Below are positions 9,262 through 17,678 of a stretch of 64,000 nucleotides of DNA, one piece after another. The position numbers and the translations under genes were made by a program. Within the stretch, counting starts at the first letter, position 1, and every line of letters begins with the position of its first letter. The notes under the pieces were generated by a model, which ran no database searches, had not been told where the DNA came from, and worked only from the letters and a program-made list of their open reading frames with translations. The DNA is from BMS3BBIN04 sp964552465 (GTDB lineage Bacteria; Electryoneota; Electryoneia; Electryoneales; Electryoneaceae), in NCBI GenBank assembly GCA_964552465.1, contig CAZKGR010000003.1, positions 62,001 through 126,000 on the forward strand, written 5' to 3'.

Positions 9262-10441
9262 GAGCTATTCCCTCACGGCTACGAATTCTGAACAGCTCAG
9301 CCACTTCGAGTCCTCCGTGCCCGGCGTTTCCGCAGCCAAATACAAATCCTTCATCTTCGATCTCTTCAAACAGGATATCGAAGACTTCATCTGCTCTGCG
9401 CAAGCCTATTTTTCGCACTTTTTCCACAGGGATACCGTATCGTCGCAAATGTGGGCTCAGCATGTCAGTGCTCTCACCCATGGACACGAGTTTATCAAAC
9501 TTAATGTCGTTGCCGATCATTTCCGCTAGTTGCACACTGCGGTTGAACCGGTCGGCTCGTGTGTTCAGCATCAACACTCGGCGGCCAGTATTTGGGTACA
9601 ATTCAGTAATCCTGCGCCATGTCATCAGTGTGGACTCGGCATCATTGGCAGCCATACCGTTCAGGAAATGAACTGTTTTACCGTTGAGGCTGACAGTGAA
9701 GACCCGCAGAGCCCCTGGATCTGGAAATGCCTGTGCCATACCGGTCAGTGCAGTCTCTCGATCAACACCCAGGTGTTCGCAAACAGCAAGCGACAGCGCG
9801 ACATTTGATGGGTGCTCAATGTAACTGAATCGTCTCATGTCTTCGATGCTGACATTTAGTTCGTCGCTGACATGAACTTCTGAGTTCAATGGCTTTGCAC
9901 GATCACGCAATATATCATTTAAAGATGGATTTGTCTCGGCTGTGAAGAGGGGTGCGTCAACCGGGATGGTGTTTGCCAGTGAATTTGCGATGCTCTCGAG
10001 CGTGGCTCCCATCTCAATGGTGTGATCGAGTCGCACATTGGTGAGCACTCCAACGGTTGATTGTACGAAGCGATGTTCGCACACCCATTGGTATGACGGT
10101 TGGACCGCCATACACTCTATGACGACAGCTTTTGGTCTGAATCTGCTGAAAAATCGGAACACCTTTGTTTGTTCTATGATATTTACCGGGTGCAAACGGA
10201 TGATAGGAACTTCGAGACCATGCTGATTGATGATGCGTGGTTTAGTCCCGGTAACCTTGGCCATGGTACGGATTCCGCCAGCGCGGAGACCGGCGGCGAT
10301 CAGACGAGTGACTGAACTTTTCCCACGCGTACCATTGACATGGATGCGGATGGGTATATTGTGGACCCGGTTGTGGTGGGTGAAGTATTCGATCGCTCCA
10401 TAGGCGATCATGAAAATCACCAGCAATACAATGACCAGCAT
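9254..10441 (-). CDS. pgsB: Poly-gamma-glutamate synthase PgsB/CapB
   Basis: ATP-dependent amide ligase of the Mur ligase superfamily that activates glutamate for poly-gamma-glutamate synthesis. From ATG 10441 the protein has 395 residues, matching Bacillus PgsB, with one N-terminal membrane anchor (MLVIVLLVIFMIAYGAIEYF) and the P-loop HVNGTRGKSS (Lys41). An upstream extension to 10552 would add a basic, unlikely N terminus before the anchor. Further family motifs include KVTGTKPRII and VRLDHTIEMG. First gene of a five-gene operon; divergent from maf. Whether the polymer is pure gamma-glutamate is not provable here. Confidence 0.88.
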   Translation of the reverse strand: MLVIVLLVIFMIAYGAIEYFTHHNRVHNIPIRIHVNGTRGKSSVTRLIAAGLRAGGIRTMAKVTGTKPRIINQHGLEVPIIRLHPVNIIEQTKVFRFFSRFRPKAVVIECMAVQPSYQWVCEHRFVQSTVGVLTNVRLDHTIEMGATLESIANSLANTIPVDAPLFTAETNPSLNDILRDRAKPLNSEVHVSDELNVSIEDMRRFSYIEHPSNVALSLAVCEHLGVDRETALTGMAQAFPDPGALRVFTVSLNGKTVHFLNGMAANDAESTLMTWRRITELYPNTGRRVLMLNTRADRFNRSVQLAEMIGNDIKFDKLVSMGESTDMLSPHLRRYGIPVEKVRKIGLRRADEVFDILFEEIEDEGFVFGCGNAGHGGLEVAELFRIRSREGIAHG

Positions 10442-10586
10442 GGCCCTTGTGGCCTCGTCAGAGTTCGCCCGTCTCCATGAAGGGGTGCAAATGCGCCATA
10501 AGATCGTGTATCGAACCTTTGAACGCAAGATAGAATCCAACATCCCTCGCATTTATCGGTTTCAACAAAGAAGGTAGGTTACTTAC

Positions 10587-11228
10587 GTGCAGGAAGCGAA
10601 TACGCATGATGTTCTCATGAATTTCCGTTGGACCCTTGCCTCTGGTTCTCCCCGGCGCCTGGCCATTTTACGCCAAGTCGGTATTGATCCGTTCGTTCAA
10701 GTAGCGGATGTTGATGAGGAGCATAACGGTGCTCCTGCTGAGCAACTGGGGCTACGCAACGCTGAGAGGAAATTAAGCGCTGTCTTACCAGATGTCAGCT
10801 CGGGATTTGTACTCGCAGCAGACACGATGGTATTGCTGGACAAGGAGATTCTCGGCAAGCCGAGCACGGAGGAAGCCGCGCTGGTGTCTCTGCGTTCCTT
10901 GCGGAATCGTACCCATAGAGTGATCACAGCGTGGGCGTTGCATTATGTAGAGTCGAATGTGCGTCGGACGGGTGTGGAGTCGACGGATGTTCGGATGCGG
11001 GCAGTGTCTGACGATGAACTGTTGTCTTATGTGCGAACAGGAGAGCCAATGGACAAGGCTGGCGCTTATGGGATTCAAGGAGCTGCTGCAGCCTTTGTTG
11101 AAGCGATCAATGGATGTTACTTTAATGTTGTCGGATTACCGATCTCGCGAATCTTGCGGGAAGCGGCAGCCATTCTGGATTTACCTACTCCAGTTTCAAT
11201 CGGTGGAGAGGACGCTGTTCATGACTGA
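10587..11228 (+). CDS. maf: Maf-like nucleoside triphosphate pyrophosphatase
   Basis: House-cleaning pyrophosphatase acting on non-canonical or modified nucleotides. Seen: the phosphate-binding motif LASGSPRRLAIL near residues 17-28, VLAADTMVLLD with catalytic acidic residues, and VRTGEPMDKAGAYGIQG. The start is taken as GTG 10587, which has AAGGTAGG about 8 bp upstream; ATG 10617 is possible but lacks a site. Length from GTG is 213 residues, slightly long for the family, which would fit the later start too. The stop overlaps the RodZ-like gene. Confidence 0.87.
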   Translation: MQEANTHDVLMNFRWTLASGSPRRLAILRQVGIDPFVQVADVDEEHNGAPAEQLGLRNAERKLSAVLPDVSSGFVLAADTMVLLDKEILGKPSTEEAALVSLRSLRNRTHRVITAWALHYVESNVRRTGVESTDVRMRAVSDDELLSYVRTGEPMDKAGAYGIQGAAAAFVEAINGCYFNVVGLPISRILREAAAILDLPTPVSIGGEDAVHD

Positions 11229-12195
11229 ACCGAAGTTTCAGGAATCCAAGCGTGAGCTTTGTGACGATCTGGTTGCTGCTCGAGAGGCCAGGGGATTGGA
11301 TCTGGCGAAGATCTCTGAGCGCACCAAAATCAGCATGGACTACCTGATAAATCTCGAGTCGGGAGAGTGGGCGTTCCTGCCTGCTAGTTATGTCCGAGCG
11401 TTCCTGCGAACGTACGCGCAGACAGTCGGCCTGGATATTGGGAATGTTTTGGACCGGTATGACAATATCATCGGTACAGCTCCATCAACAACACCCAAAC
11501 CAGCAATCCCTGACTCAGATTATGGAAAACGTTCGCGCAGTGACTCCCGCTCATCAGCTCCCAAGTTCACCCTGGCTGACGATTCACGAAGCAGTGGTAG
11601 TGAATTCGAGCTATCTCCGGCAATGATCTATACCGGAGTCGGTGTCGTCATTGTTGCTATTCTATTTGCCATATGGTTCTTCCTGATCTCGCCAAACTTG
11701 GATAGCCGGGACCAGGATGTCAGCGAAATCCCATTTGAAGAAGTCGTACGAGAAACACAGGGCTCGGATACACAAGCTGACCTGAATGATGAGACTATTG
11801 AAATGGATGAAGGAAGTGATCAGGTTAGCGGATCACCAGCGAACACCTCAGAAAGCGCACGACCGGGTGAGCTCACCGCAATAGAATCCGATTCCGCTCC
11901 TGGCTCGACCTCTCCATCCCTGACTCTGGTAGCGAATGTGAACCAGCCGTGTTACGTACGTGTGACAGCAGACCACGATACATCGAATGTCATCGACACC
12001 ATTTTGAGTACCGGATCCAGCCGCAGTTTTGCAGCTGATTCAGTGTTTCGCGTTGTAATCGGGAACACGAATGGCGTTGAATTACTGCTTAACAACCGGC
12101 GTTTGCAGAATATTGGTGCGCGTGGACGAGTGGTTACGTTGACAATTGACCGTGCAGGTATCCGCAGGGCAGAAGCAGGAAACCGTGATCTTTGA
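11221..12195 (+). CDS. RodZ-like protein (helix-turn-helix, one TM, DUF4115)
   Basis: 324 residues from ATG 11221, which overlaps the maf stop by 8 bp. The N-terminal 75 residues form a helix-turn-helix of the RodZ type (VAAREARGLDLAKISERT, MDYLINLESGEWAFLP), followed by a Ser-rich linker, one transmembrane segment near residues 135-157 (VGVVIVAILFAIWFFLI), an acidic linker, and a C-terminal DUF4115-like beta domain (LLLNNRRLQNIGARGRVVTLTID). RodZ links the MreB cytoskeleton to the wall elongation machine. The domain order fits, but low similarity leaves the function as inference. Confidence 0.75.
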   Translation: MTEPKFQESKRELCDDLVAAREARGLDLAKISERTKISMDYLINLESGEWAFLPASYVRAFLRTYAQTVGLDIGNVLDRYDNIIGTAPSTTPKPAIPDSDYGKRSRSDSRSSAPKFTLADDSRSSGSEFELSPAMIYTGVGVVIVAILFAIWFFLISPNLDSRDQDVSEIPFEEVVRETQGSDTQADLNDETIEMDEGSDQVSGSPANTSESARPGELTAIESDSAPGSTSPSLTLVANVNQPCYVRVTADHDTSNVIDTILSTGSSRSFAADSVFRVVIGNTNGVELLLNNRRLQNIGARGRVVTLTIDRAGIRRAEAGNRDL

Positions 12196-12210
12196 TCATA
12201 AAATTAGAAA

Positions 12211-12236
12211 AGGCCACCGGACAGCTCCGATGGCCT
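12211..12236. terminator. Bidirectional terminator between rodZ-like and thioredoxin-like genes
   Basis: AGGCCACCGGA and TCCGATGGCCT pair with one mismatch around a CAGC loop. Read on the minus strand the hairpin is followed by TTTTCTAATTTTAT, so it best serves the minus-strand gene ending at 12257. Confidence 0.7.
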
Positions 12237-12256
12237 GAAATGACTCAGCTATTCCA

Positions 12257-12871
12257 CTATTTGTAGAATTTGATCGAACAGCCGACCGATTTTGACTTCG
12301 TTGTAGTAATCGCCTGTCCGTTGGTATTCGCTGTCAGCGCATCCTGTAGATACGTTTTTGACACACCGTCTGCATCTTGTGCGTTATCATCCAATGCGCC
12401 GTGGTAGATGAGAATTCCTTCTGCATCGAATAGGAAAAATTCCGGAGTTCGTTTCGCACCAAACGCCAGCGCCAACTTCGATCCTTCATCAACGACATAC
12501 GGGTACATCATGCCCGCGTTTTTCGCACGGTTCTGATTGGCCTCGAAGCCATCGTCCTTGTACTCGCTAGGATCATTGGGATTAATCGCGATGACACCAT
12601 AGCCTGCTTTCATGGCTTCATTCGCAGTGGCAACGGTGCGTTCTTCCCATGCTTTCACATATGGACAATGATTGCAAGTGAAGATAACGAGGGTTCCCTT
12701 AGCGCCTGACACACTTGCAAGCGATACCGTGGACCCGTCGATATTTTTCATCTCGGTATCAACCATCGGCATTGCTGCACCGATTTCCAAACTACCGGCC
12801 AATCCACTTGGAGGGAGGATGCCTGTGATACCTATGATGACTGCAAGTAAAACCAAATTACGAACTTGCAT
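12257..12871 (-). CDS. Exported thioredoxin-fold (AhpC/TSA-like) protein
   Basis: 204 residues with a signal peptide (MQVRNLVLLAVIIGITGILP) and a redoxin domain. The motif FTCNHCPYVKAWEER places Cys66 and Cys69 at the redox site, and NPNDPSEYKDDGFE and RTPEFFLFDAEG are typical of the thioredoxin family proteins often called 'redoxin domain-containing'. It should act in the periplasm. A second exported thioredoxin-fold gene lies 58 bp upstream on the same strand, suggesting one unit for thiol or peroxide chemistry. Confidence 0.82.
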   Translation of the reverse strand: MQVRNLVLLAVIIGITGILPPSGLAGSLEIGAAMPMVDTEMKNIDGSTVSLASVSGAKGTLVIFTCNHCPYVKAWEERTVATANEAMKAGYGVIAINPNDPSEYKDDGFEANQNRAKNAGMMYPYVVDEGSKLALAFGAKRTPEFFLFDAEGILIYHGALDDNAQDADGVSKTYLQDALTANTNGQAITTTKSKSVGCSIKFYK

Positions 12872-12929
12872 GTGTTGTTCTCCGTTGCACTGTTACGATT
12901 ATCTATTGGATTGTGTTTCTGCGCGATAC

Positions 12930-13457
12930 TCACTCAAGATCGGTCAGGAGCTTACTGACTTCTTCGTAGGTCAGTTTTCCATCCCAGGTTTGAATTACGT
13001 TCGCTTCAGCTCCGAAAAGGATACTGAAGGGTAATGCACCTGACCAGTTTGGATCAATCTGATTAATGAACTCCTCATCCTGCTGGTTCTTGATATAGGA
13101 CTCAAAGTTTACACCTAAAGATCCCAGAAAGTTCTCAGCCGTCTGGCTCTCGCGAGCAAAATCCGCTGAGACGAGGACCAGTTTGAATCCTCGATCCATG
13201 AATTCACTACGTAAACGCAATAGATCCGGCATCTCCTCGCAGCAGGGCTGGCACCACGTCGCCCAAATATTTACCAGCACTGGACCGGAGTCGTGTCCCT
13301 TGACGATCTCCAGTATGTCAGCGGCAGACACTGGTTGGAGTTGTGGAGCTTGCTTCGTGTTCAACTCTTCAGCGCGCGCTGACAGTTGCATGATGGCGGA
13401 CAGGATCAGTGACAGCATTGCGATCCTGAACGCCAATCTATAACTGGTATATGCCAA
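12930..13457 (-). CDS. TlpA-like thiol-disulfide oxidoreductase
   Basis: 175 residues with a hydrophobic N terminus (FRIAMLSLILSAIMQLSARA) as signal peptide and a TlpA/ResA-like domain. The active site WATWCQPCCEEMPDL carries Cys69 and Cys72. Such proteins reduce periplasmic disulfides, often for cytochrome maturation. There is an extra Cys right after the CxxC, which is unusual but not rare. First of the two-gene minus unit; divergent from the EamA permease. Confidence 0.85.
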   Translation of the reverse strand: MAYTSYRLAFRIAMLSLILSAIMQLSARAEELNTKQAPQLQPVSAADILEIVKGHDSGPVLVNIWATWCQPCCEEMPDLLRLRSEFMDRGFKLVLVSADFARESQTAENFLGSLGVNFESYIKNQQDEEFINQIDPNWSGALPFSILFGAEANVIQTWDGKLTYEEVSKLLTDLE

Positions 13458-13615
13458 GAGAAAAGTCCGTTGGATGACCCGATATTTCCACGACTATATC
13501 TTACTTACTAGCTTTCAGCTATCAGAGTTTCCTGTTACTGTCTCTGAAGAGGCAGGGAGCCTGAATTCCTTTGATCATTTGGTACCATAGATGAATTTGG
13601 ATACTCTCCTAACCT

Positions 13616-14542
13616 ATGCACCGATTTCTCAGACTAATCCCGATTTTCGCAGCATTCGCTTACGCCTGGGCAGCAATATTCATTCGCTGGTCGGAGCCTG
13701 CTGGTCCGCTCGCAATTGCGTTCTACCGGATGCTGGTCGCGACCGCTTTCTGGCTTCCATTTTTCATTTATCAGAAATCACAAGCCAAGCGCACTTCACC
13801 GACCAGGCGACAGTGGTGGTACATGTTGCTTGCGGGTGTTTTTCTCTGCCTGCATTTTGCCACCTGGACCACTTCACTGGTTTACACCTCAGTATCATCG
13901 GCAGTATTCCTGATCCTCACTCAACCCATCATGGTCGCGGTTGCTGCACATTTCATCCTCGGTGAACGATTGACACTACTGCACTGGATTGCTCTTGTGT
14001 TTGCTGTTTTGGGTGCGGGGATAATCTTCAATGGTGATATCTCGATATCCCGGGAGCATTTGTTCGGGGATGTTCTGGCTTTGATAGGCGCTTTCTTCTC
14101 AGGAGCATATTTTTTCATGGCGCGTTTGGCTCGTCCTGATACCCAGAATGGAACACCGGGAGTCTATCTCGCAACTTATCTGGCTCCTGTTTATGGATTA
14201 TCAGCAGTCGGATTGTTGATCATCACTCTGGCGTTTGGTGAATCGCTGGGGCCATTTCCGAGGGAGTCATGGCTCGCGATGCTGGGTTTGGGATTGATTC
14301 CGACAGTGATCGGACACAGCCTGTTCAATTACTCGCTCAAGCACTTAAGCGCCCTGTCAGTAAACATCGCGTTGGTGATTGAACCGGTAGGGGCGAGCAT
14401 TCTGGCTATCTTTCTGTTCAGCGAAAGCCCGACTACAGGATTACTTGTTGGTTCACCATTTCTCATTGTCGCGGTGGTGATGATCTTTTTCCGTCCGCCG
14501 CTGATAAAATCTATCAGCTCTGTCACCCCTCCAGCGAGTTGA
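13616..14542 (+). CDS. EamA/DMT superfamily permease
   Basis: A 308-residue membrane protein with ten hydrophobic segments in two EamA repeats. The first repeat begins AAFAYAWAAIFIRWSEPAGPLAIAFYRM and the second LIGAFFSGAYFFMARLARPD. Family members export amino acids, nucleosides or metabolites; the substrate cannot be read from sequence. The ATG 13616 fits the usual short cytoplasmic N terminus. Its stop codon lies inside a perfect 14-bp palindrome that precedes the metal ABC operon. Confidence 0.85.
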   Translation: MHRFLRLIPIFAAFAYAWAAIFIRWSEPAGPLAIAFYRMLVATAFWLPFFIYQKSQAKRTSPTRRQWWYMLLAGVFLCLHFATWTTSLVYTSVSSAVFLILTQPIMVAVAAHFILGERLTLLHWIALVFAVLGAGIIFNGDISISREHLFGDVLALIGAFFSGAYFFMARLARPDTQNGTPGVYLATYLAPVYGLSAVGLLIITLAFGESLGPFPRESWLAMLGLGLIPTVIGHSLFNYSLKHLSALSVNIALVIEPVGASILAIFLFSESPTTGLLVGSPFLIVAVVMIFFRPPLIKSISSVTPPAS

Positions 14543-14553
14543 CATGCATGTCA
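14540..14553. promoter_or_regulatory. Perfect 14-bp palindrome upstream of the metal ABC operon
   Basis: TGACATGCATGTCA, a perfect palindrome, begins with the stop codon of the EamA gene and lies about 34 bp upstream of the candidate promoter of the metal transporter. It could be a metalloregulator operator (Zur, MntR or DtxR class), but matches no consensus I can assert. Confidence 0.35.
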
Positions 14554-14587
14554 TACTTCTTTGGGTACATTCTAGAATAACTCACTG

Positions 14588-14617
14588 TTGACAGGGTATG
14601 GAACCGATTATTAGGAT
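14588..14617 (+). promoter_or_regulatory. Candidate sigma70 promoter of the metal ABC operon
   Basis: A perfect -35 TTGACA, 18-bp spacer and -10 TAGGAT (4 of 6), about 112 bp before the ATG of the substrate-binding protein. Confidence 0.45.
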
Positions 14618-14729
14618 GTATTAACTTTTCTCTTGCAGCAGTTCCACGCTCACGCTACCTTTGCGTCAACACTGATAATACCTCTTGCTGAACAGCATCT
14701 TCAGGTCAGGGATACACACGGATACTCGG

Positions 14730-15710
14730 ATGTATACGAAAAAATGGCTGGTAGTCTTCTGCACATTCATAGTGGTGATTTTGGTCGGCTGTACCGGGCC
14801 GAAGAGCAGTGACGGAACTGTCTCGAGTGGAAAACTCTCAATCGTTGCTACCACGGCGATGATTGCTGATGTGGCGGTGAATGTTGGTGGAGATCATGTA
14901 GCGGTCACCGCCTTGATGGGACCGGGATCTGACCCCCACCTGTTCAACGCCAGCGCTGGGGATGTGAGCCGGATGAGGGATGCAGATTTGATCCTGCACA
15001 ACGGTTTACATCTGGAAGGAAAACTTGACCAGGTTTTTGAGGCGGTGTCCAGGAGCAAAACGGTTATCGCTGTTGCGGAGCATGTCCCTGAGGATCGTCG
15101 ACTAAGCAGCAATGACGATAGTCAAATACCAGATCCTCACGTGTGGTTTGATGTCGCACGGTGGATATATGTCCTGGAAGCTGTGGAAGCAGCCCTGATC
15201 GAGCTTGATCCTGATCATCATGACTCATACTCCAGCAACTCTGCTGCGTATCGTGATTCGCTGGTGGCGCTGGATAAGTGGGTTCACGAAACTCTGGCAG
15301 TTATTCCAGATAACAGGCGTGCTCTGATCACAGCACATGACGCGTTTGCGTATTTTGCAGACGCGTACGACTTCGAAGTATATGGACTTCAGGGAATCAG
15401 TACCGTCAGTGAAGCGGGCACCGGGGATATGCGTCGTATCGCCAATCTGATTGTTGAGCGGGACATCCCGGCGATTTTCGTTGAGAGTTCTGTTCCGACA
15501 AAGGCCATCGAAGCGGTACAAGCGTCTGTGCAGGCCAAAGGACACACTGTCACAGTTGGCGGCGAGTTGTTCAGTGACGCTATGGGATTACCAGGCACAC
15601 CGGAAGGAACTTATATCGGGATGGTACGTCACAATGTCCAAACGATAATGAACAGTCTGACCACTGAAACGGAACGATCAAAGCAGGATGAAATACATGT
15701 CATTGACTGA
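14730..15710 (+). CDS. Metal ABC transporter substrate-binding lipoprotein (TroA/ZnuA family)
   Basis: Cluster A-I binding protein for zinc or manganese. From ATG 14730 it has 326 residues and a lipoprotein signal peptide (FCTFIVVILVGC); 15 residues encoded upstream are hydrophilic and unlikely. Metal ligands visible: His in GSDPHLFNA, His in IPDPHVWFD, His in ITAHDAFAYFADAYDFE and the acidic SDAMG near the C terminus. The His-rich loop typical of high-capacity ZnuA is absent, which favours a MntC/TroA-type site, though this does not settle the metal. Followed at once by its ATPase and two permeases. Confidence 0.9.
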   Translation: MYTKKWLVVFCTFIVVILVGCTGPKSSDGTVSSGKLSIVATTAMIADVAVNVGGDHVAVTALMGPGSDPHLFNASAGDVSRMRDADLILHNGLHLEGKLDQVFEAVSRSKTVIAVAEHVPEDRRLSSNDDSQIPDPHVWFDVARWIYVLEAVEAALIELDPDHHDSYSSNSAAYRDSLVALDKWVHETLAVIPDNRRALITAHDAFAYFADAYDFEVYGLQGISTVSEAGTGDMRRIANLIVERDIPAIFVESSVPTKAIEAVQASVQAKGHTVTVGGELFSDAMGLPGTPEGTYIGMVRHNVQTIMNSLTTETERSKQDEIHVID

Positions 15711-16569
15711 CAACAGGGAGTCAGAAACGTCTCAACATGATCAGGGCGCTCAATCGCTCGCGGTCACTGTGAACGATCTCACGGTTGCTTATCGCAGCAA
15801 GCCTGTGCTCTGGGACATTGATCTGAATGTCCCATCTGGCGTGTTGATGGCGATTCTCGGACCTAATGGTGCAGGGAAGACCACGCTGCTCAAAGCCATG
15901 CTGGGATTGATCCCACCCGCCGCTGGCCATGTGAAGATTCTCGATCGGTCCTACCATGAAGTCCACAAGCGCGTCGGTTACGTTCCACAACGTGGCAGCG
16001 TGGACTGGGACTTTCCGACGACAGTGCTCGATGTAGTCACCATGGGCGCATACGGTCGTATTGGATGGTTCAAGCGCCCCAGTAAGACGGATAGGGGGGA
16101 CGCTCTCGCTGCACTCGGACGAGTTGGAATGGATGCCTTCGCCAACCGTCAGATCAGCCAGCTTTCTGGAGGGCAGCAGCAACGGGTGTTTCTCGCCCGC
16201 GCGTTGCTCCAGAACGCTGATATCTATTTCATGGACGAACCGTTTCAGGGCGTAGATGCAACCACCGAGCGTGCGATTATTGCAATCTTGCATGAAATCA
16301 AGGACGCCGGTAAAACAGTGATAGTAGTTCATCACGACTTGCAGACCGTGGAAGAATACTTCGATTGGGCATTGCTGCTGAATGTGCGCGCGATTGCCAG
16401 CGGACCGGTGAACGACGTGTTTACCGCTGATTTATTACGCCAGACTTACGGTGGCAAGATCAGTTTCATCGAAGACATGCAGCGGTACCGTCTAGGTGAG
16501 GATGAAGCGGCAGTTCGCTCAAGTGCGCACGATTTACCACCTTGGGAAGAGTGGGGGAACGAAGGGTGA
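15697..16569 (+). CDS. Metal ABC transporter ATP-binding protein
   Basis: ATPase of the zinc/manganese uptake system. Walker A GPNGAGKTT at about residue 55, Q-loop VGYVPQRGSVDWDFP with the DWDFP signature typical of Mn/Zn importers, signature LSGGQQQR, Walker B IYFMDEP and switch His in VHHDL. Start ATG 15697 is preferred over ATG 15688 because AGCAGGA sits 8 bp before it. It overlaps the binding-protein stop and the first permease start, so the operon is tightly coupled. Confidence 0.92.
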   Translation: MSLTDNRESETSQHDQGAQSLAVTVNDLTVAYRSKPVLWDIDLNVPSGVLMAILGPNGAGKTTLLKAMLGLIPPAAGHVKILDRSYHEVHKRVGYVPQRGSVDWDFPTTVLDVVTMGAYGRIGWFKRPSKTDRGDALAALGRVGMDAFANRQISQLSGGQQQRVFLARALLQNADIYFMDEPFQGVDATTERAIIAILHEIKDAGKTVIVVHHDLQTVEEYFDWALLLNVRAIASGPVNDVFTADLLRQTYGGKISFIEDMQRYRLGEDEAAVRSSAHDLPPWEEWGNEG

Positions 16570-17678
16570 ACCCGCTCGAGTGGCTGACAGACTACACTCT
16601 GCGCACCGTAATTCTCGGTTCGGCGATCCTTGGCGCTACCAGTGGTGCGCTGGGTGCGTTTGCCGTGCTCAGGCGTCAAGCGTTACTCGGGGACGCAGTC
16701 GCTCACGCCACACTACCTGGCATTGTACTTGCATTTGTGCTGACTGGCTCGAAAGCACCGCTGATCCTGCTGATTGGCGCGGCATTGACCGGTTGGTTTG
16801 CCACCCTGCTGATTCTGCTGATACTTCGACAGACACGTATTCGTGAGGATGCCGCGCTGGGCATTTCGCTCTCAGTTTTCTTCGGACTGGGGATCATGTT
16901 GCTCTCGTGGGTGCAGAAATTACCAGTTGCCAACAAGGCGGGTTTGGATCGTTTTCTGTTTGGACAGGCGGCTGCGTTAATGGAGGCGGATGTGATCATG
17001 ATGAGCGTATTTGCGGTGCTCATCCTGGTTTCAGTAGTGCTGTTCTGGAAAGAGTTCAAGCTGTTGTCATTCAATCCTGAGTACGGATCAACGCTCGGCC
17101 TGCCGATGCGTCGGCTGGATATCGTGCTCACGGGTTTGATAGTGGTTTCGATTGTGCTCGGCTTGCAGATGGTTGGCGTGGTGCTGATGAGCGCAATGTT
17201 GCTCGCACCAGCGGCTGCCGCACGTCAATGGACTGATCGCCTGGCTGTTATGGTACTGCTTTCCGCTGGATTTGGTGCGGTGGCCGGTACGACTGGCACC
17301 ATGCTCAGCGCAACGATTGAACGTCTGCCCACCGGTCCGTCGATCATCGTCGTCGTCAGTGTGATTGTTGTGGTATCTCTGCTGTTTGCGCCAGCCCGCG
17401 GTCTGTTCTGGGAATGGAGACGTCGGTTTGCACAGCGTCGTCGCTTTGCTAGCGAAACGGCGTTGGTCAATCTGTATCAGTTGGCAGTTCAGCATGAGAC
17501 TGTGCAACATCCTCACGACATTAAAGCAATTGAAGTGATGATGGGGGAACGCGCGACCGCAGCGTTGAAAAAGTTGCGGCAGCAGGGTTGGGTGGATTCA
17601 AGCGATGATCAGTTGTGGACGCTTACGGAAAGTGGTGAGCAACGGGCCCGGAAACTGATATTGCGGAAGATGCACTGA
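16566..17678 (+). CDS. Metal ABC transporter permease with C-terminal winged-helix tail
   Basis: Family 3 (ZnuB/MntB/TroC) permease with about eight membrane segments; ALLGDAVAHATLPGIVLAF and QMVGVVLMSAMLLAPAAAARQWTDRL are the family motifs. After the last membrane segment (near residue 285) a cytoplasmic tail of about 85 residues ends in a winged-helix-like region (ERATAALKKLRQQGWV, LWTLTESGEQRARKL). Such DtxR-like extensions are known in some metal permeases and suggest sensing or autoregulation, unproven. GTG 16566 is chosen; TTG 16542 in frame is less likely. ATGA overlap with the next permease. Confidence 0.87.
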   Translation: MNPLEWLTDYTLRTVILGSAILGATSGALGAFAVLRRQALLGDAVAHATLPGIVLAFVLTGSKAPLILLIGAALTGWFATLLILLILRQTRIREDAALGISLSVFFGLGIMLLSWVQKLPVANKAGLDRFLFGQAAALMEADVIMMSVFAVLILVSVVLFWKEFKLLSFNPEYGSTLGLPMRRLDIVLTGLIVVSIVLGLQMVGVVLMSAMLLAPAAAARQWTDRLAVMVLLSAGFGAVAGTTGTMLSATIERLPTGPSIIVVVSVIVVVSLLFAPARGLFWEWRRRFAQRRRFASETALVNLYQLAVQHETVQHPHDIKAIEVMMGERATAALKKLRQQGWVDSSDDQLWTLTESGEQRARKLILRKMH

